A stretch of 64,000 nucleotides of DNA from CAWBRT01 sp963791145 (GCA_963791145.1 CAWBRT010000006.1:186001-250000); one strand, 5' to 3'. Counted from the first letter of the stretch, positions 48,846 through 58,894 are shown. The notes: a model not told the origin generated them from the letters alone. A program made the numbers and translations.

Positions 48846-49698
48846 TTACGACCTTGCCAGTTGGCTGGCCTTGCGCGTGGTGGTGGTGATGGCTTTGATG
48901 AGGGTAGCGCGGATGTTGCCCTCTTCCAGTTCGAGAATGCCGTCGATGGTGCAACCTGCCGGGGTCGTCACCTCGTCCTTGAGCAGGGCCGGATGCGAGC
49001 CTGTCTTGAGCACCATGGATGCCGCGCCCAGAGCGGCATTGGCGGCGAAGATGGTGGCGATCTCGCGCGACAATCCGACGCGCACGCCGCCTTCGGCGAG
49101 CGCCTCCAGCACGATGTAGATGAAGGCCGGGCCGCTGGCCGACAGGCCGGTCACGGCGTCCATGTGAATCTCGTCGACCTCGGCGGTCGTGCCCATGAGC
49201 GAGAAGATGTCATCCGCCAGCGCCATGTGAGACTCCTGGGCGCATGTTCCAGCGCACAGAGCGGTCATGCCGCAGCCGATGCGGCAGGCGGTGTTGGGCA
49301 TGGCGCGGACTACCGGGACGTTCGGCTCCAGCAGGCCCTCTATGTCCTTGGTGCTGACGCCGGTGACGATGGAGATCACCAGAGCGTCGCGCGACAGGGC
49401 CGGGCGGATCATCTCGAGGACTTTGCCCGCCACGGGAGGCTTGACGCAGAGCAGAACCACGTCGGCCGTGCGCACGGCATCGGCATTGGAGACGCCGATG
49501 TTGTTGAAGTTCAGCTTTTGCCGCGTCTCGCGGGCCTCTCTCTCATGCTCCACGGTGGCGCACAGGTGTTGCGGCATCCACCGCGCCGCTGTCCAGCAGG
49601 GCACGCAAAATCAGGCCGCCCATTTTGCCCGCGCCCAAGACGGCGATTTTCTTGTTGCGCAACCGGCTGGCGTGTTCGCTGCGAGAAGTATCAGTCAA
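48846..49698 (-). CDS. proC: Pyrroline-5-carboxylate reductase (one frameshift)
   Basis: The last step of proline synthesis. TTG 49698 follows GGAG. The N-terminal NADP site is KKIAVLGAGKMGGLILRALL. After one inserted base near 49577 the protein continues with DVVLLCVKPPVAGKVLEMI, VRAMPNTACRIGCGMTAL, and the signature AVTGLSASGPAFIYIVLEAL. The end is TTPAGCTIDGILELEEG. About 283 residues, the normal length. A possible small gene ends 12 bases upstream in the same direction. Confidence 0.93.
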
Positions 49699-49710
49699 TC
49701 TGTTTCTCCT

Positions 49711-50025
49711 TCAAGGGCTGGGTTGAGCTGCCGCTTTCGGCTGCCGGCGAACCCGGTATAGCGATTCCCGCCCCTGGGTGGTAATGGTGAACTCATTGTA
49801 ATCGAAGCCGGGATTGGAGGCCCGGCGAGTGGCCCCGTTGCGTCCGCTGGGGTGAAAGAATCGGGGGCCCGGGTGGTCGCGCCTGGGAGAGTGAAAATGA
49901 CCAGCGGCTGCTCGCGGGCGGCGCAGGAGCAGGGCATCACTCAAAGCGATCCACTGTCCGGGCAGAGCTGGCATGAGCTCAGCGAAAAATCCGATGCACC
50001 GCATAAACAAGTTTAATGGAGGCAA
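49711..50025 (-). CDS. Possible small hypothetical protein upstream of proC
   Basis: A 104-codon frame ending RASNPGFDYNEFTITTQGRE followed by SLYRVRRQPKAAAQPSP. The C-terminal part has protein-like composition; the N-terminal half does not, and a frame break in between is possible. It would be co-transcribed with proC. No family recognised. Confidence 0.3.
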   Translation of the reverse strand: MPPLNLFMRCIGFFAELMPALPGQWIALSDALLLRRPRAAAGHFHSPRRDHPGPRFFHPSGRNGATRRASNPGFDYNEFTITTQGRESLYRVRRQPKAAAQPSP

Positions 50026-50138
50026 TAAACAGTTTTGATTTCCGTTCTACACAGAATTGCCGCAGCATTGTAGTGGGAAAGAACTCTCGTCACGGGCCCG
50101 CGAAAGCGCACTTCATCTTCCACTCCGAGGGACAATCA

Positions 50139-51569
50139 ATGCTTGTAAGGACTTCGCGTGCATGCCTGCTGCTGGTGTGCATCCTTCTTGTTGCCGCAGC
50201 TCTGGCCGGCCAGACGGCTCCATCTCAGCCGGCGGTGACCGCGCAGCAGATTGCCCAGCTCGAGCAGAAGATTGCCGAAGCCCACGGGGCCGCCGATAAC
50301 GCCTGGATGCTGACCAGCGCGGCCCTGGTGCTGATGATGACCGGTCCCGGCCTGGCGTTGTTCTATGGCGGCCTGGTGCGCAAGAAGAACGTGCTGTCCA
50401 CCATGATGCAGAGCTTCGCCATGATGGCGCTCATCACGGTGATCTGGGGAATCATCGGCTACAGCCTGTGCTTCGGCTCCGGGAACTCGTTTATCGGCGG
50501 CCTGCACCATATCTTCCTGCGGGGAGTGGGCGCGGCGCCTGATGCCGACTACGCCGCCACCATTCCGCAGCAGACCTTCATGATCTACCAGCTGATGTTC
50601 GCCATCATCACTCCGGCGCTGATCACCGGGGCCTTTGCCGAGCGCATGAAGTTCAGCGCCATGACGCTGTTCCTGGTGCTGTGGTCGCTCATCGTCTACG
50701 CTCCCATGGCGCACATGGTCTGGGGCAAGGGCGGACTGCTGAACGCATCACTCGGCGGGCGCTTCCCCTGCCTGGACTTCGCCGGCGGCACGGTAGTGCA
50801 CATTTCATCGGGAGTTTCGGCGCTGGTCTGCGCCATATACCTGGGCAGGCGCGTCGGTTATCCGCGCGAGCCCATGCCGCCGCACAGCGTGGTGCTCAGC
50901 CTGATCGGCGCTTGCATGCTGTGGGTAGGATGGTTCGGCTTCAACGCGGGCAGCGCACTGGCCTCCAGCAGCCTGGCGACGAGCGCCTTCGTGGCCACGC
51001 ACTTTGCCGCGGCAGCGGCCGCGATAGGCTGGGGCGCGGCCGAGTGGATCGCCATGGGAAGGCCGAGCGTGCTGGGCGCAATCAGCGGCGCGGTGGCGGG
51101 CCTGGTGGCCATCACTCCCGCATCTGGCTTCGTCTCGCCGATGCCGGCGCTGCTGATCGGGCTTATCGCCGGAGTGGTCTGCTACTTCATGGTCGCCAAG
51201 GTGAAAGCGATCTTCGGCTATGACGACAGCCTGGATGCCTTCGGAGTTCACGGCGCGGGCGGCACGCTGGGTGCGTTGCTGACGGGCGTCTTCGCCAGCA
51301 GCGCCGTCAATCCGATCTTCAAGGATGCACAGGGCAACGTGCTCGGCTCAGGCATGATCGACGGCAATTACTTCCAGATCGTCAACCAGCTTGTCGGCGT
51401 GCTGATTGCCTGGGTGTTGGCGGCCGTGGGGACGTTGCTCATCCTGAAGGTGGTCGACATGCTGGTCGGCCTGCGCGTCTCCGAGGGGCACGAGATCGAG
51501 GGCCTGGATATCACCCAGCACGGAGAAGAGGGCTACTACTGGGAGGCATCGGAGTCGTCTTTGCGGTAG
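50139..51569 (+). CDS. amt: Ammonium transporter
   Basis: 476 residues. The signal-like first helix MLVRTSRACLLLVCILLVAA is followed by a short linker and eleven membrane segments. Conserved Amt features are TSAALVLMMTGPGLALFYGG, AERMKFSAM, and twin-histidine stretches GGTVVHISSG and DAFGVHGAGGTLGALLTG. ATG 50139 follows GAGGGA; the frame extends further upstream without a good site. It lies 355 bases upstream of glnB, the usual Amt-PII pairing, in which the PII T-loop plugs the channel at high nitrogen. Confidence 0.95.
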   Translation: MLVRTSRACLLLVCILLVAAALAGQTAPSQPAVTAQQIAQLEQKIAEAHGAADNAWMLTSAALVLMMTGPGLALFYGGLVRKKNVLSTMMQSFAMMALITVIWGIIGYSLCFGSGNSFIGGLHHIFLRGVGAAPDADYAATIPQQTFMIYQLMFAIITPALITGAFAERMKFSAMTLFLVLWSLIVYAPMAHMVWGKGGLLNASLGGRFPCLDFAGGTVVHISSGVSALVCAIYLGRRVGYPREPMPPHSVVLSLIGACMLWVGWFGFNAGSALASSSLATSAFVATHFAAAAAAIGWGAAEWIAMGRPSVLGAISGAVAGLVAITPASGFVSPMPALLIGLIAGVVCYFMVAKVKAIFGYDDSLDAFGVHGAGGTLGALLTGVFASSAVNPIFKDAQGNVLGSGMIDGNYFQIVNQLVGVLIAWVLAAVGTLLILKVVDMLVGLRVSEGHEIEGLDITQHGEEGYYWEASESSLR

Positions 51570-51625
51570 CTCTCTGTCGACGAAGCAGTGTCGTAGCAGG
51601 ATCTTTGAAAGGGCACGCCTTCACA

Positions 51626-51741
51626 GGCTGCGGAAAAACGCGCCGAAGCAACAAGCGAGGCGCTATGGATGTGGGTGCTATAAGAACCGTTATCAAGATC
51701 TTGTAGCCCCATCTGATCCGAAATCTGTTTTTTCCGCAGCC
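51626..51741 (-). repeat. Dispersed repeat C, empty-site copy
   Basis: Inverted relative to 42260-42421. The reverse strand reads GCGCCTCGCTTGTTGCTTC directly followed by GGCGCG, with no palindrome P between. Ends GGCTGCGGAAAAA and TTTTTTCCGCAGCC. Confidence 0.75.
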
Positions 51742-51796
51742 TCTTCAGGCGTGCCGGATAGGCCGGTTAAGAACCCGGCTTTAGCCGCTGAGGGGT

Positions 51797-51880
51797 TGCA
51801 GTTCCCTCAGGGCCTAAAGGCCATATCTATTCGGCATTTCTTCGGCGCGGCTGAAGCCGCGCCCTTTCAAGGCGGTATAG
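51797..51880 (+). repeat. Dispersed repeat D, third copy
   Basis: TTCCCTCAGGGCCTAAAGGCC, a variable centre, then GCGCGGCTGAAGCCGCGCCC and TTTCAAGG. Compare 2068-2140 and 4213-4375. Confidence 0.65.
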
Positions 51881-51924
51881 ACTTAATCATTCATTCTAGA
51901 GCTATTCCATATCACGAGAGAACG

Positions 51925-52263
51925 ATGACAAAGCTGGAAGCGGTGATTCAACCCTCGAAGCTGGATGCGGTAAAGAGCGCGCTGCTGGAGATCGGGATTG
52001 ACGGTCTCACCGTGCTGGAAGCGCGCGGCCACGGCCGCCAGAAGGGCCATACCGAGTTCTACCGCGGCCGCGAATATACGATCGACCTGCTGCCCAAAGT
52101 GAAGCTGGAGATCGTGCTGCGCGACGAGGTGGTCGAGCAGGCGGTGAACGCCATCATCAAGGCGGCGCAGACCGGCAAGATCGGCGACGGCAAAATCTTC
52201 CTAAGCCGCGTCGATGAGGCCATTCGCATCCGCAACGAAGAGCGTGGCACGAACGCGATCTGA
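51925..52263 (+). CDS. glnB: Nitrogen regulatory protein PII
   Basis: 112 residues, full-length PII. The T-loop reads GRQKGHTEFYRGREYTIDLL with the tyrosine that GlnD uridylylates. TGKIGDGKIFLSRVDEAIRI is the C-terminal ATP-contact segment with the PII signature. The gene follows amt and precedes glnD, so transporter, sensor and modifying enzyme are contiguous. GlnB versus GlnK cannot be told from sequence; the amt link slightly favours a GlnK-like role. Confidence 0.94.
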   Translation: MTKLEAVIQPSKLDAVKSALLEIGIDGLTVLEARGHGRQKGHTEFYRGREYTIDLLPKVKLEIVLRDEVVEQAVNAIIKAAQTGKIGDGKIFLSRVDEAIRIRNEERGTNAI

Positions 52264-52271
52264 AGAATACA

Positions 52272-52398
52272 GGGTTTAGGGGTTAGGGGTCAGGGATCAG
52301 GGGCTGAAGCTTCGAACGCCGCATCCGTGCGAATGGACCCAACGTCACGTTGCTAACCCCTAATCCCTATTCCGCTAATCCCTATTCCCTAAACGTGA
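52272..52398. repeat. Telomere-like G-rich/C-rich words (G-quadruplex candidate)
   Basis: TTTAGGGGTTAGGGGTCAGG, then GATCAGGGG, gives five G-runs with 3-4 base loops (52272-52303). The opposite strand has comparable runs opposite CTAACCCCTAATCCCTATTC and the bases after it (about 52350-52397). They sit between glnB and glnD. A related pair is at 28915-29022. Confidence 0.65.
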
Positions 52399-52407
52399 GG
52401 TTCATGG

Positions 52408-55002
52408 ATGGCCGCGGGCGGCCTGGCTCATAACTTGCGCACTTTGTACGACGCCGAGTCGGAGGGCATTCGCCGCGACTTTGAGACGTCACAGGACGGC
52501 GCCGCTGCCACCATCCGGCGCGCCGCACTGATCGATTCGCTGGTGGCGCGGCTCTGGCAGGAATACATCGGCCCCGAGGCGGGGCAGCCCGCCGGGCTGG
52601 CGCTGGCCGCCATCGGCGGCTACGGGCGCGGCTCGCTGTTTCCGCATTCGGACATCGACCTGCTCTTCCTCTGCGAAAAGGAGCTGCCGTCGGCAGAGCT
52701 GAAAGACCGTATCCGGCAGTTTTGCCAGGACCTCTGGGACATCCGGCTGAAGCTCAGTCCGACCACGCGCCTGCTGGAGGAGTGCGACCGCCTGCACCGC
52801 GACAATCTCGAGTTCAATATCTCTCTTTTGGACTGCCGTTACCTGGCCGGTGATGAGGAGCTGTTCCGGCGACTGCACGACCAGGTCATCCCCAGAACCG
52901 TAGTGCGGGACTGGCAGGAGTTCGTGCGCGGGCTTTCGGAGGTCAACGTAGAGCGGCGGCGGAAGATGGGCGATACCATCTTCCACCTCGAGCCCAACGT
53001 GAAAGAAACGCCGGGAGGGCTGCGCGACTACCACCTGGCATGCTGGCTGGCACTGCTGAATGGCTTCTCGCGCTTCAAGCGATGGGTCGATCCCGGCGAC
53101 AGTTTCCCGGCGAAGCTGCGCGAGCAGTCGCAAACGGCAATCGATTTCCTGAGCAGCCTGCGCTGCTTCCTGCACTACCGGGCCGGGCGCGAGGACGACA
53201 CTCTCTCCTGGGAGGCGCAGGACGCCGCCGCGCAGGCCGGCATAGGCTTTCAAGAGACTGCGACGGAGACGCCGGAGTGGATGCGCCGCTACTTCCGGCA
53301 CGCACGTACCATCAATCGCCTGGCGCTGCTCACGCTCGACGACGTGGTGCCGGCGCGCTCGTCGATCTACCAGCAGTTCCAGAGCTGGCGCTCGCGGCTT
53401 TCCAGCGCCGATTTTGCTGTCGTTCACGACCGCGTTTACCTGCAGCAGACTTCGGCCGTGGCCGATCCGGAGATGCTGCTGCGCATCTTCGAGTTCGCGG
53501 CGCAGCACGGCGTCAAGCTGGCCGGCAGCACTGAGCAGCGCATCGAGCAGGCGATGCCGGCGATTGCCGCGAAGAACTTGCCGGGCCCGCTGCGCTGGCA
53601 GGCACTGCGCAACGTGATCACCCGGCCGCACGCCGGCATGGCGCTGCGCTCGATGCAGGAACTGGGCGTGCTCGGGTTGCTGATTCCCGAGTTTCGCCAA
53701 GTGGACTCGCTGGTGATTCGCGACTTCTACCATCGCTATACGGTGGACGAGCACACCTTCCGCGCCATTGACGCGCTGCATCGGCTGGCCGACTCAAGCA
53801 ACGAGCAGGAGCGACGTTTTGCCGAGCTGCTGGGCGAGATCGAGCGCGCCGACCTGTTCTACCTGGCCATGCTGCTTCACGATCTGGGCAAGGCAAAGCC
53901 GGGTGAGAGCCACGTGGAGGCCAGTCTGGAGGCAGCCAGCCGCACCTGCGCGGACCTGGGTCTCTCCCCGGACGAAACCGAAACGATCGGTTTCCTGATC
54001 GCCTATCACCTCGATATGTCGGCCGCCATGCGGCGCGATATCTTCGACCCGGAGACGCTGCGAACGCTGGCGCAGGCGGTGGGCTCGCCCGAACGGCTGA
54101 AGATGCTCTGCCTGCTCACCTACGCCGACATCAGCGCGGTCAACCCCGACGCCTTGACACCGTGGAAATCGGAAAACCTGTGGCGACTGTACATGGCCAC
54201 GGTCAGCTACCTCGACCGCAGCGTCGACGACGAGCGGCTTGATGCTCACGCCGGCGACGAGCAGATGGCGAGAATCCGGCTGCTCGCTCCCAAGCTGGGA
54301 GCCAAACGCCTGCGGGAGTTCCTGGAAGGACTGCCCCGGCGCTACCTGCGGCTGCATAATCCGCAGGACATCGTGGCGCATATCGAACTAGCTTCAAAGC
54401 TGCGGGCGGAGCCGGTGCAGACGGCGCTGCGGCGCAATCGCGATAGCTTCGAAATCACTGTCGTCACTAACGATCAGCCGGCGCTGTTTGCCAAGCTGGC
54501 CGGCATCCTGGCCGCCTGGGGCATGAACATCATCAAGGCCGACGCCTTCTCCAATGCGGCGGGCGTGGTGGTGGATACCTTCTTCTTCACCGACCGCTTC
54601 CGCACCCTGGAGCTGAACCTGAGCGAGTGGGAGCGCTTCCAGCGCAGCTTTGTCGAGGTGCTCACCGGCAAGCGCAGCCTGGAGGCGCTGGTCAGCGGAC
54701 GCCGCCACGCGGAAACCCGTGCGCCCAAGGTGCGCATCGAGCCGCGCGTGCAATTTGACGATCGCTCGGCCGCCAACAGCACGCTGGTGGAAGTGGTCGC
54801 GCAGGATCGTCCCGGGTTGCTTTACCGCATCGCCTCGGTGCTGGCGGAGAAGCAATGCAACATCGAGGTGGCCCTCATCGATACTGAAGGTGAGATGGCT
54901 ATCGACGTCTTCTATCTCACCTCGGGAAAGACCAAGCTCTCCGGCGAGCTGATCAGCGCGCTTCAGGACGAGCTACTGCAGGAGTTGCAGCCGGCGGCGT
55001 GA
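52408..55002 (+). CDS. glnD: [Protein-PII] uridylyltransferase / uridylyl-removing enzyme
   Basis: 864 residues, the classic GlnD architecture. The nucleotidyltransferase motif is GGYGRGSLFPHSDIDLLFL near residue 72. The GlnD PII-uridylyltransferase domain follows (KMGDTIFHLEPNVKETPGGL). The HD domain (LAMLLHDLGKAKPGES, near residue 490) removes UMP. Two ACT domains sit at the end (ITVVTNDQPALFAKLAGILA and VEVVAQDRPGLLYRIASVLA), which sense glutamine. The frame is intact over 2.6 kb. It reads PII state and drives nitrogen control with glnB upstream. Confidence 0.96.
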   Translation: MAAGGLAHNLRTLYDAESEGIRRDFETSQDGAAATIRRAALIDSLVARLWQEYIGPEAGQPAGLALAAIGGYGRGSLFPHSDIDLLFLCEKELPSAELKDRIRQFCQDLWDIRLKLSPTTRLLEECDRLHRDNLEFNISLLDCRYLAGDEELFRRLHDQVIPRTVVRDWQEFVRGLSEVNVERRRKMGDTIFHLEPNVKETPGGLRDYHLACWLALLNGFSRFKRWVDPGDSFPAKLREQSQTAIDFLSSLRCFLHYRAGREDDTLSWEAQDAAAQAGIGFQETATETPEWMRRYFRHARTINRLALLTLDDVVPARSSIYQQFQSWRSRLSSADFAVVHDRVYLQQTSAVADPEMLLRIFEFAAQHGVKLAGSTEQRIEQAMPAIAAKNLPGPLRWQALRNVITRPHAGMALRSMQELGVLGLLIPEFRQVDSLVIRDFYHRYTVDEHTFRAIDALHRLADSSNEQERRFAELLGEIERADLFYLAMLLHDLGKAKPGESHVEASLEAASRTCADLGLSPDETETIGFLIAYHLDMSAAMRRDIFDPETLRTLAQAVGSPERLKMLCLLTYADISAVNPDALTPWKSENLWRLYMATVSYLDRSVDDERLDAHAGDEQMARIRLLAPKLGAKRLREFLEGLPRRYLRLHNPQDIVAHIELASKLRAEPVQTALRRNRDSFEITVVTNDQPALFAKLAGILAAWGMNIIKADAFSNAAGVVVDTFFFTDRFRTLELNLSEWERFQRSFVEVLTGKRSLEALVSGRRHAETRAPKVRIEPRVQFDDRSAANSTLVEVVAQDRPGLLYRIASVLAEKQCNIEVALIDTEGEMAIDVFYLTSGKTKLSGELISALQDELLQELQPAA

Positions 55003-55272
55003 GTGGGGGGTGTCCTCGCCCGCCGACCATCCTCCTCGCCACAGAGATGCACTCACGAAAGGGGCGTCATTCCGAGCGAGCGCCGCATCTCAGGCGCGAG
55101 TCGAGGAATCTTGTGCTTGTCTAAGAAAACGCAAGATCCCTCCACTTCGCTCGCCATCCGGCTCGCTTCGGTCGGGATGACGCTTCAGTCAGTATTGCGG
55201 GCTTATTTGAGATGTAGAACCAGATCGACTTAAATCCCAAATCTGCAATCAAAAATCTTCAATCTGAAATGT
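55003..55272. repeat. Spacer with CATTCCGAGCG-type repeat and post-stop word
   Basis: GTCATTCCGAGCGAGCG through GATCCCTCCACTTCGCTCG and GGTCGGGATGACG (about 55067-55182) is an inverted-repeat spacer element; a shorter relative is near 59670-59705. CAATCTGAAATGTCTACACG at the right end is the post-stop word of the next gene, read on the minus strand. Confidence 0.6.
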
Positions 55273-56626
55273 CTACACGGGCTCCATCTGGGCGGTGAAG
55301 TGGCGCAGGAATGGCGGCTCGTAGGTGAGGCGCAGGCCGCGCACCTCGCGGCGGCGATTCCAGACTTCCAGGATGATTTCGATCACGTAGTCGATATGGC
55401 TCTGGGTGTAGGTGCGGCGCGGAATTGCCAGCCGTACCAGGTCCATGTTGGCGGCGGCGCCGAACATGAGCGATCCGATCTCGACCGAGCGCACGCCGCC
55501 CTCGAGGTACAACTCGCAACCCAGCGCCACGCCGGGAAACTGGGCCAGCGGAATATGCGGCACGAAGGCCCGCGCGTCAAGGTAGATGGCATGTCCTCCG
55601 GGCGGGAGGACGATGGGTACGCCCTGCTGCGAGAGATGATTGCCCAGGTAAGCGGTCGAGGCCAGCCGGTACTTCAGGTAGTCTTCCTCGAGCGCCTCCT
55701 GCAAGCCGACGGCGATGGCCTCCAGGTCGCGCCCGGCCAATCCGCCGTAGGTCGGGATAACCTTCGGTGAGGATCAGCAGGTTCTTCTCCTGCTGGGCCA
55801 GCACATCATCATTGGTGCAGAGGAAGCCGCCGATGTTGGCCATGCCATCTTTTTTGGCGGACATGGTGCAGCCGTCGCCGAGGGCGAACATCTCCTGCGC
55901 GATCTGCTTGGGGGTTTTGTCCGCGTATCCCTTTTCGCGCAGCTTGATGAAGTAGGAGTTCTCGGCAAAGCGGCAGGCGTCGAAGTAGAGCGGGATTCCG
56001 TGCCGTTTGCAAAGTGCTGCGACGCACTTGGCGTTTTCCATCGAAACGGGCTGGCCGCCGCCGGAATTGTTGGTCACCGTCAGCATCACCAGCGGAACGC
56101 GCTCGCGGCCCACGCGGCGGATCAACTCCTCCAGAGCGGCAACGTTCATATTGCCCTTGAAGGGATGAACGAGGCTCGGCTGCTTGCCTTCGGGGATCGG
56201 CAGGTCAACAGCTTCGCCGCCCGCGTGTTCGAGGTTGGCGCGCGTGGTATCGAAGTGCGTATTGCTGGGAACGACGTCACCTTTCTTGACCATCACGCTG
56301 AACAGGATGCGCTCGGCGGCGCGTCCCTGGTGCGTGGGAATGACGTGACGGTAGCCGAAGATGTCCTGCACGGAATCGCGGAAGCGGTCGTAGCTGCGGC
56401 TGCCGGCATAGCTCTCGTCGCCTTCCATGATGGCGCCCCATTGAAAGGTGGACATGGCGCCGGTGCCGGAGTCGGTGAGCAGGTCGATGAGAACGTCGTC
56501 GGCCTTGAGCAGGAACAGGTTGTAATTAGCGGCGCGCAGCAGCTGCTCACGCCGCTCGCGCGTGGTCCAGCGTATCGGTTCGACGCTCTTGATGCGGAAA
56601 GGTTCAATGATGGTGCGAATTGGCAT
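55273..56626 (-). CDS. Tryptophanase/tyrosine phenol-lyase family enzyme (one frameshift)
   Basis: A PLP-dependent beta-eliminating lyase of about 450 residues that splits an aromatic amino acid to pyruvate, ammonium and indole or phenol. ATG 56626 begins MPIRTIIEPFRIKSVEPIR. The motifs LLTDSGTGAMS, GSRSYDRFRDSVQDIFGYRH and IPTHQGRAAERI are shared by both enzymes. AMSAKKDGM-like CTMSAKKDGMANIGGFLCTN carries the PLP lysine. One inserted base near 55756 breaks ILTEGYPTYGGLAGRDLEA. The end is YEPPFLRHFTAQMEPV. I cannot tell tryptophanase from tyrosine phenol-lyase by eye. Confidence 0.92.
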
Positions 56627-56676
56627 GTGGCCTCGTCGGGGACACAACATCTTTCAGATTACACCCAATGCGCGGT

Positions 56677-56758
56677 GGTGCCCCACATCTGCCTGACTTT
56701 GGCAGATGTGGGCGGCTTAGAACCAATATCTGCGAAATGTGCGCAGATGTGGGGCACC
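56677..56758. repeat. Inverted repeat with 16-bp perfect arms
   Basis: GGTGCCCCACATCTGC (56677-56692) and GCAGATGTGGGGCACC (56743-56758). A third partial GCAGATGTGGG (56702-56712) allows an alternative smaller hairpin. It lies between two same-strand genes. Confidence 0.75.
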
Positions 56759-56768
56759 GACTTCTCTT

Positions 56769-58844
56769 TCATTGTGTGATCCGGCCCAGCGCTTGTTTGG
56801 TGGCTGCCAGCAGCGCTTCCGCACCGACCGGCGCGCCGGTAGCGGCCTGCATCCACAGGTCGGGCGCGATGGCGCCGGAGCTGACCATGCGCGCGAACTC
56901 CGGTCCTACGGCGCCGCTCTTTCTGATCTGCTCTTCGATCTGGAATGCTATCAGGTGCCCGATGGGATAGTCGGGAAGATACATAAACGCATCGATCATG
57001 TGCGAATAGACAGCCAGCAGAACGACGTCGTGCTGGCCGAAGACGTCCGCGTAATAGCGGTTCCAAATCTCTTTGGCGATAGCCAGCGTCGCCTGCTTCA
57101 ACTCGGCCGCGGTGGCGTCGGGATGATCGTACATCCAGTGCCACACAGCGATGTCCACCAGCGAAACCCCGGCGATCTCGTAGGTTCCCCAGAAATCGTT
57201 CAGAGTCTTGAGAGCTTCGGCATCGGGATCGGGAACTTCCAGGCCCAGCATCTCGAGGTCGCGCGCCTGAAAGATGAAGGCAAACGCCTCAGTGAAGGCC
57301 GTGTTGGGCACGCCATGCAGCAGCCAGTGATCCATGTCGTAGAGGGAGAGCGTCTGCTCGACGTTGTGCCCCAGCTCGTGCATGGCGACGTTGAACGATT
57401 TGTAATTCATGCCGCTCTTGTCGACGCGAGTGCGCAGATGCGCCTGGGCCGAGCGCATGGAAGCGCCCATGGCATGACCGGCGCCGCGGCCGGGATCGAC
57501 GGCGATCTTTTCGGCGATCCGGGCGGCCTCCGCCGGTGGGAAGCCGAGCTTCACCAGGATTTGAGGAATGTTGCGCCGATAAGTTTCCAGCGTGGGATAA
57601 CGCGCGGCGACAATCTGGTCGAGCTCCGGCTCGCGCGGTCCGCCCTGGGCGCGGAAGCCGTTGTACCAGATGTCGAAGGGCTCCAGCGGGCGGCCAAGGC
57701 GGCGGCGTATGAGCTCCGCCGTCCGCTGGACCAGCGGCGAGGAGACGACCTGCTCGAGCATCCGGTTGGCGCGCTCCTCGGGAATCTCGCGGTCTTCGTC
57801 GAAGCGGCGTGCAATGTGCGTGGGAGCGGTGGGCGAGTACGGATCGGCCTGGCGCACGGCGCGGAAGCAGTCGAGCAGCACGGCGTAGCGAGTGTCCGGC
57901 TCAGGAGCATCGATCCCATTTGGCGGCGTTCCCGGTGAGTGCGGCGAAGCCGAGCCGGCGGGGCGCGCATCCTCCGCAGGCGCGGCGGTAGATGGCTTCA
58001 CGGCGTTGGTAAACGGATTCCAATCGTAGGCAGGATTGTTGACGACAACGGCCGGAATCTCCTGCCGGATGATGCGCTCCATCACGCGCCAGATCGTGCG
58101 CTGCTTGGCGAGTCCATGTTGCGCGTCCACATAGCTGGCCTTGATCTCGTCGCGCAGGTTCCAGTGCGAGAGCAGGCGCAGACCGGGCGGGAAGAGACGC
58201 GCGCCCTGTTCGTCGACGAGCTGGTGCATCCAGATGTTGTACTCGGAGATGTAGCGCTCGCTGTCGGAGGCGGCCTGGGCGATGGCGAGGTTCACCTGGG
58301 CGGGAATGCGCTTGGAGAAGCGCTGCGCCAGCCGCGCCTCGGCCCATTGGCGGCGCGTCCAGTGGCGGCCTTCAGTGAGCCGCTCCTGGAGCGTGGTCAG
58401 GGGAAAATTCAGCAGCGCCACGAAGGCCAGCTTGTTCTGAAAGGCGTCGTCGAGGAAGTGCGCCGACGGGTCGTAGCCGGCAAAGATTTCGTCCAGGGGC
58501 ATGAGCGGCCCGAGATCGAGATCCAACTGGTTGCGGAACTCGCGGGTTATCTCTTGCGAGTGGCCGTCGTACTGCTCGAGCAGGCGCTCGAAGCGGCTGA
58601 AGACGGTATCGAGCGCCGCCTGGTCGCCGGCGAAGTTCTGCCGCGCGAACTCTTCGAAGGCAGCGGCATCGCCGTCTTCGACACGCCAGTACTCGGCGAT
58701 CTGCTTCAGCCCGCGCGTGATACGCCGGCGCTGCGATTCGCCGTAGCGCGCTATCAGGCGGGACTCAAGGCCGGCGATGCTGGCCTGCATCCATGGAAGT
58801 TGGTTGACAACGTGTGTCTCATGATTGGAGGTTAGCGTATTCAT
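56769..58844 (-). CDS. Large zinc metallopeptidase (HExxH, gluzincin-like)
   Basis: About 691 residues from ATG 58844, which has GGGAG. The zinc site is MHELGHNVEQ near residue 480, with TEAFAFIFQ about 30 residues on as the third ligand, the gluzincin spacing seen in M3-like oligopeptidases and carboxypeptidases. A long helical N-terminal half precedes it. A Pro/Ala-rich low-complexity linker (TAAPAEDARPAGSASPHSPG) sits mid-protein. There is no signal peptide. The frame is intact for 2 kb. The exact peptidase family is not recognised. Confidence 0.82.
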   Translation of the reverse strand: MNTLTSNHETHVVNQLPWMQASIAGLESRLIARYGESQRRRITRGLKQIAEYWRVEDGDAAAFEEFARQNFAGDQAALDTVFSRFERLLEQYDGHSQEITREFRNQLDLDLGPLMPLDEIFAGYDPSAHFLDDAFQNKLAFVALLNFPLTTLQERLTEGRHWTRRQWAEARLAQRFSKRIPAQVNLAIAQAASDSERYISEYNIWMHQLVDEQGARLFPPGLRLLSHWNLRDEIKASYVDAQHGLAKQRTIWRVMERIIRQEIPAVVVNNPAYDWNPFTNAVKPSTAAPAEDARPAGSASPHSPGTPPNGIDAPEPDTRYAVLLDCFRAVRQADPYSPTAPTHIARRFDEDREIPEERANRMLEQVVSSPLVQRTAELIRRRLGRPLEPFDIWYNGFRAQGGPREPELDQIVAARYPTLETYRRNIPQILVKLGFPPAEAARIAEKIAVDPGRGAGHAMGASMRSAQAHLRTRVDKSGMNYKSFNVAMHELGHNVEQTLSLYDMDHWLLHGVPNTAFTEAFAFIFQARDLEMLGLEVPDPDAEALKTLNDFWGTYEIAGVSLVDIAVWHWMYDHPDATAAELKQATLAIAKEIWNRYYADVFGQHDVVLLAVYSHMIDAFMYLPDYPIGHLIAFQIEEQIRKSGAVGPEFARMVSSGAIAPDLWMQAATGAPVGAEALLAATKQALGRITQ

Positions 58845-58894
58845 GCGTGCTCCCGTGCTCTGTTCGCTGTAAGAGATAACTGCTTCGCGTAGAC

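Larger units (their letters stand above)
51570..51924. other. Repeat-filled spacer between amt and glnB
   Basis: Holds repeat C (51626-51741) and repeat D (about 51797-51880). No gene. The amt-glnB link may thus be broken into two transcripts or controlled by these repeats. Confidence 0.55.
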
